Assembly (NCBI GenBank): GCA_031274045.1
Contig: JAISQS010000341.1
Location: 1-7,832 of the forward strand
DNA: 7,832 nt
DNA from: Planctomycetaceae bacterium
GTDB lineage: Bacteria > Planctomycetota > Planctomycetia > Pirellulales > Thermoguttaceae
Direction of reading: 5' to 3'
Shown here: positions 5,543 to 7,832 of the stretch, one piece after another
Numbering within the stretch: position 1 is the stretch's first letter
How the letters are laid out: every line of letters starts with the position of its first letter
Position numbers and translations under genes: made by a program
The notes under the pieces: model-generated
What the model was told of the DNA's origin: nothing
Seen by the model: only the letters and a program-made list of their open reading frames with translations
Databases searched by the model: none

Positions 5543-7318
5543 TTGTTGACTCCGAAAGATATTTTTGGTTTGGGCGGGGTGATTGCTCGGCGGCTTGAGA
5601 GTTATGAGTTGCGTCGTGAGCAGCTTGAGATGTCTGAGGCGATAAACATGGCGTTTATTGCTAAGAGTCATCTTTTGGTTGAGGCGGGTACGGGAGTTGG
5701 AAAGAGTTTTGCGTATTTGGTTCCGGCAATTTTGCAAACGGCTGGTAATCAGAATGCCTCTTGTAAGAGTAGTCAAAAGAGTGATCAGATTGACGTGACT
5801 GCTGTTGATTTGCCCAAGAACGAAACGCGCGCCAATCAAACCGCAATTAACGTAACGATAAATAACCGCGATACAACTTCTACCCAATCAGATTCAAATA
5901 CATCGTTTATTGGTTGTATTGTCGGCAATAATTTCGTTGAGGATTCCGGCAAAGATATTGGTGATGTTCCGTTTGATGCGGGTGATTCAAGTGTGACGGG
6001 CGATCAATTGAGTGATCAATCTATTGAGCAATCTATTGAGCAATCTATTGATCAATTTGTTGATCAATTTATTGATCATTCGATTCCGTTTGATGAGTCG
6101 TATGAGTCTGAATTGGGGCATGATGGTTTGTGTGATCAGCCTGCGTCGCCTCCTCGTGTTGTTATTTCGACTCATACGATAAGTTTGCAGGAGCAGATAA
6201 TTGAGAAGGACGTTCCATTTTTGCGTTCGGTGTTGCCGTTTGAGTTTACGGCTGTTCTTGTGAAGGGGCGTAGTAATTATGTTTGTCGGCGGCGTTTTTT
6301 GTCTGCGAGTCAAAAGCAGACATCGCTTTTTGACGAGTATAAGCAGCTGCAATTTGCGCGTATTAAGGAGTGGGTATCGAAGACGGATGATGGTTCGAAA
6401 TCGAGTTTGGTGCCGGAGCCTGATTGGGATATTTGGGCGGAGATATGTTGTGAGACGGGCAATTGTTCGGGGCGGCATTGTGGTGAGTATAAGAATTGTT
6501 TTTATAACAATGCGCGTCGTCGGGTTGCTAATGCGCAGATTTTGATTGTCAATCATGCGTTATTTTTTAGTGATTTGGCGTTACGGATGCAGAGTGGTAG
6601 TATTTTGCCGTCTTATGATATGCTTGTTTTTGATGAGGCGCATACGATTGAGCAGGTGGCATCGGATCATCTTGGACTATCGGTATCTCAATATCAGGTC
6701 GAGTATAATTTGCACAGATTGTTTAACGAGCAAACGAACAAGGGACTTCTTGCGGGTGGTGCGAGTCCTGATAAGACGGCAGAGGACAATATACTCAATA
6801 TGTTCAATGATAAGAATAGCAATAGCAAAAAGGCTGCTCAGGTTGATCTTGTGATCGATTATGCGGATGCGCGGGCTGCGGTTAATGATTGTATGTATAG
6901 AACGGCGGATTTTTTTGGTGATATTACGGATTGGTTGCAAAGTCATCCCGGCAGCAATGGGCGAGTGCGTGAAATTATGATTGTCAAAAATACTCTTGCA
7001 GAAGGTTTGAACAAGCTTATTGAGCGGTTGCGGCGTGTGATAGAGAAGTTGCAGAATCCGTCGGAAAGGCAGGAATTGATAGCAGCAAAAGAACGAATTA
7101 CCGCGATACGTCAAGATGTTGAGGTTTGGTTATTGCAAAGTTTACCGAGTGAGTCGGTTTATTGGATAGACGTGCAATTCACTACGCGCGGACAGCAAAG
7201 AATCTCAATAAACGCGTCGCCGGTTGACATCGGACCAATCTTGCGTGAACAACTATTCGGAAAAATAAAAAGCGTAATAATGACCAGCGCAACCCTGACA
7301 ACAGGAAACACATTCTAA
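5543..7318 (+). CDS. dinG: DinG-family Fe-S ATP-dependent helicase, C-terminally truncated
   Basis: DinG is an XPD-like superfamily 2 5'-3' DNA helicase that resolves R-loops, D-loops and similar structures. The frame from TTG 5543 gives 591 residues (LLTPKDIFG start). Visible features: R25/Q27 of the Q-motif region; Walker A AGTGVGKS at 48-55; motif Ia STHTISLQEQ from 209; the four Fe-S cysteines C248 (GRSNYVC), C308, C313 and C319, the last three spaced C-x4-C-x5-C as in DinG; VNHALFF around 336; DEAH at 364-367; and motif III with SAT at 582-584. Translation then stops 7 residues later, so the second helicase domain with motifs IV-VI (roughly 250 residues) is missing and helicase activity is unlikely. 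About 138 residues (67-204) are inserted between Walker A and motif Ia, with a DQSI-type repeat. No ATG start fits. It may be a pseudogene, or an ATP-binding remnant whose partner lies elsewhere. Confidence 0.9.
   Translation: MLTPKDIFGLGGVIARRLESYELRREQLEMSEAINMAFIAKSHLLVEAGTGVGKSFAYLVPAILQTAGNQNASCKSSQKSDQIDVTAVDLPKNETRANQTAINVTINNRDTTSTQSDSNTSFIGCIVGNNFVEDSGKDIGDVPFDAGDSSVTGDQLSDQSIEQSIEQSIDQFVDQFIDHSIPFDESYESELGHDGLCDQPASPPRVVISTHTISLQEQIIEKDVPFLRSVLPFEFTAVLVKGRSNYVCRRRFLSASQKQTSLFDEYKQLQFARIKEWVSKTDDGSKSSLVPEPDWDIWAEICCETGNCSGRHCGEYKNCFYNNARRRVANAQILIVNHALFFSDLALRMQSGSILPSYDMLVFDEAHTIEQVASDHLGLSVSQYQVEYNLHRLFNEQTNKGLLAGGASPDKTAEDNILNMFNDKNSNSKKAAQVDLVIDYADARAAVNDCMYRTADFFGDITDWLQSHPGSNGRVREIMIVKNTLAEGLNKLIERLRRVIEKLQNPSERQELIAAKERITAIRQDVEVWLLQSLPSESVYWIDVQFTTRGQQRISINASPVDIGPILREQLFGKIKSVIMTSATLTTGNTF
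6002..6085 (+). repeat. 12-bp tandem repeat inside dinG (seven units)
   Basis: Seven in-frame 12-bp units run from 6002: gatcaattgagt, gatcaatctatt, gagcaatctatt (twice), gatcaatttgtt, gatcaatttatt, gatcattcgatt. They encode [D/E]-[Q/H]-[S/L/F]-[I/V/S] tetrapeptides. Two units are identical, which points to slippage or unequal exchange. The repeat lies in the extra segment between the Walker A motif and motif Ia, a place where insertion would not destroy the core fold. Confidence 0.92.
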
Positions 7319-7319
7319 T

Positions 7320-7365
7320 GCTTGTAGTCTGAAAAAAGTTCCATTATTTTTTGCGGACTACAAGC
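7320..7365. repeat. hairpin one base after the truncated dinG stop
   Basis: gcttgtagtc (7320-7329) pairs perfectly with gactacaagc (7356-7365). After a small internal loop, aaaaaa pairs with tttttt, leaving a 9-10 nt loop. No T-run follows, so it is not a canonical intrinsic terminator. Its position exactly where the DinG homology ends suggests a repeat insertion or rearrangement junction, but it may also act on the mRNA 3' end. Confidence 0.6.
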
Positions 7366-7680
7366 CTAAAATCTCGGATTTTGTGGGGGTTATATTTGAA
7401 AGTAAATCTCCGATTTATCCGATCATGAAAGAGTCAAATATCACAACGATGACAACACCCCAACAATAACCACACTTAACCCAAGTTCCGCAGTTGGTCA
7501 AAAAATAAAAAATTTCAAAATTTTTTTGTTGTTCTACGCGGCATGTTTATCTGACCTCTTTGCAGAAAAGTTGATGGCAAGCGAGTTGTTTATTGGGTAT
7601 TTGTTGAGTCTTAGGCTTTCGCCGGAAATTAACTGGCAACAAAAGTGTTAGAATTGGGCTATGGAGATTTTTGATAAAAA
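7366..7680. other. no recognisable gene between truncated dinG and the repeat
   Basis: About 315 bases. One frame continues from the end of the DinG homology for around 50 codons (…SDFVGVIFESKSPIYP…) and stops near 7467. Another is open for about 70 codons up to 7650 (…FAEKLMASELFIGYLL…) but has no good start. Neither resembles the missing helicase domain or any family I know. A run of A and T tracts around 7500-7530 (aaaaaatttcaaaatttttt) is a weak AT hairpin. Confidence 0.5.
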
Positions 7681-7832
7681 CGTAATATATCAGCGAAATA
7701 TTTTTTCTTGAAAACTGCAATTGTGGTAAATAATTTTCCTGACTATTTCGGATTTTGTGTTACTGATCGCCCCGCAAGGGGCAACATATCCTAGCCCGCC
7801 GCAACGCGGCGGGTTACGTTTTTCCAATATCC
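7681..7832. mobile_element. second copy of the 336-bp palindromic element, left part, cut by window end
   Basis: From its first base this segment aligns with 3867-4019 with about a dozen differences over 152-153 positions. It keeps the terminal repeat (cgtaatatatcagcg...), hairpin A as gccccgcaaggggc (7769-7782) and hairpin B cccgccgcaacgcggcggg. Similarity starts exactly at 7681, and the flanking bases before it differ from those before 3867, which defines a true element end. The remaining half, including the right terminal repeat, should lie just beyond the window. Confidence 0.87.

Noticed and set aside
7320..7365. Intrinsic terminator of dinG
   Set aside because: The stem is AT-containing with an internal loop and there is no T-run after it, so I list it only as a hairpin.
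7319..7680. DinG continuing after a simple frameshift
   Set aside because: Translations of the other frames past 7319 do not contain the expected next blocks of the second helicase domain, so a one-base error does not restore it.

Overview
The window looks like a chromosomal fragment from a low-to-mid GC bacterium, most likely a member of the Planctomycetota. This assignment is inference. It rests on family-specific wording in two proteins: UvrA has LPPTIAITQ, IDAVIDRL and LALKHGEG, and the DinG-type helicase has STHTISLQEQ, PFEFTAVLVKGRSNY and VNHALFFSDLAL. Standard-code translations are clean, with no tRNA, rRNA, CRISPR array or phage gene visible.

Layout: (1) 1-2773, minus strand: uvrA, running off the left edge. 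The frame is open for all 924 visible codons. It has two ABC modules, two zinc modules and a UvrB-binding region, but no normal insertion domain, and it carries several Asn/Lys-rich inserts. (2) 2774-3595: a gene-free stretch with a cluster of small GC-rich palindromes (3055-3134) and a long fold-back repeat (3229-3535). (3) 3596-3805, minus strand: a 69-residue conserved small protein of unknown function with a very good Shine-Dalgarno. (4) 3806-4378: gene-free, filled by a 336-bp palindromic element with perfect 21-bp terminal inverted repeats (3867-4202) and an AT-rich inverted repeat (4219-4305). (5) 4379-5131, plus strand: ATPase of a zinc/manganese-type ABC importer, without its permease or binding-protein genes. 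(6) 5132-5542: a third, unrelated fold-back element (5171-5522) ending just before the next ribosome binding site. (7) 5543-7318, plus strand: a DinG-family Fe-S helicase, truncated right after the SAT motif and carrying a roughly 138-residue insert with a tetrapeptide repeat. (8) 7319-7832: a hairpin directly after the stop, then about 315 bases without a recognisable gene, then the left half of a second copy of the 336-bp element, cut by the window edge.

The genes do not form an operon or pathway. Two of them are DNA repair or processing enzymes (UvrA, DinG), but they lie about 2.8 kb apart on opposite strands. The real theme is the intergenic space, which is largely long inverted repeats of several unrelated families, each with small hairpins nested in mirrored order. 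The other notable signal is base composition. Within single genes the same strand switches abruptly between G+T-rich and A+C-rich blocks: hand counts give 75% to 17% G+T inside the 753-bp ABC ATPase gene. No convincing new defence or mobile system is present. The most novel material is the palindromic element family, the UvrA without an insertion domain, the truncated and repeat-expanded helicase, and the composition switching.
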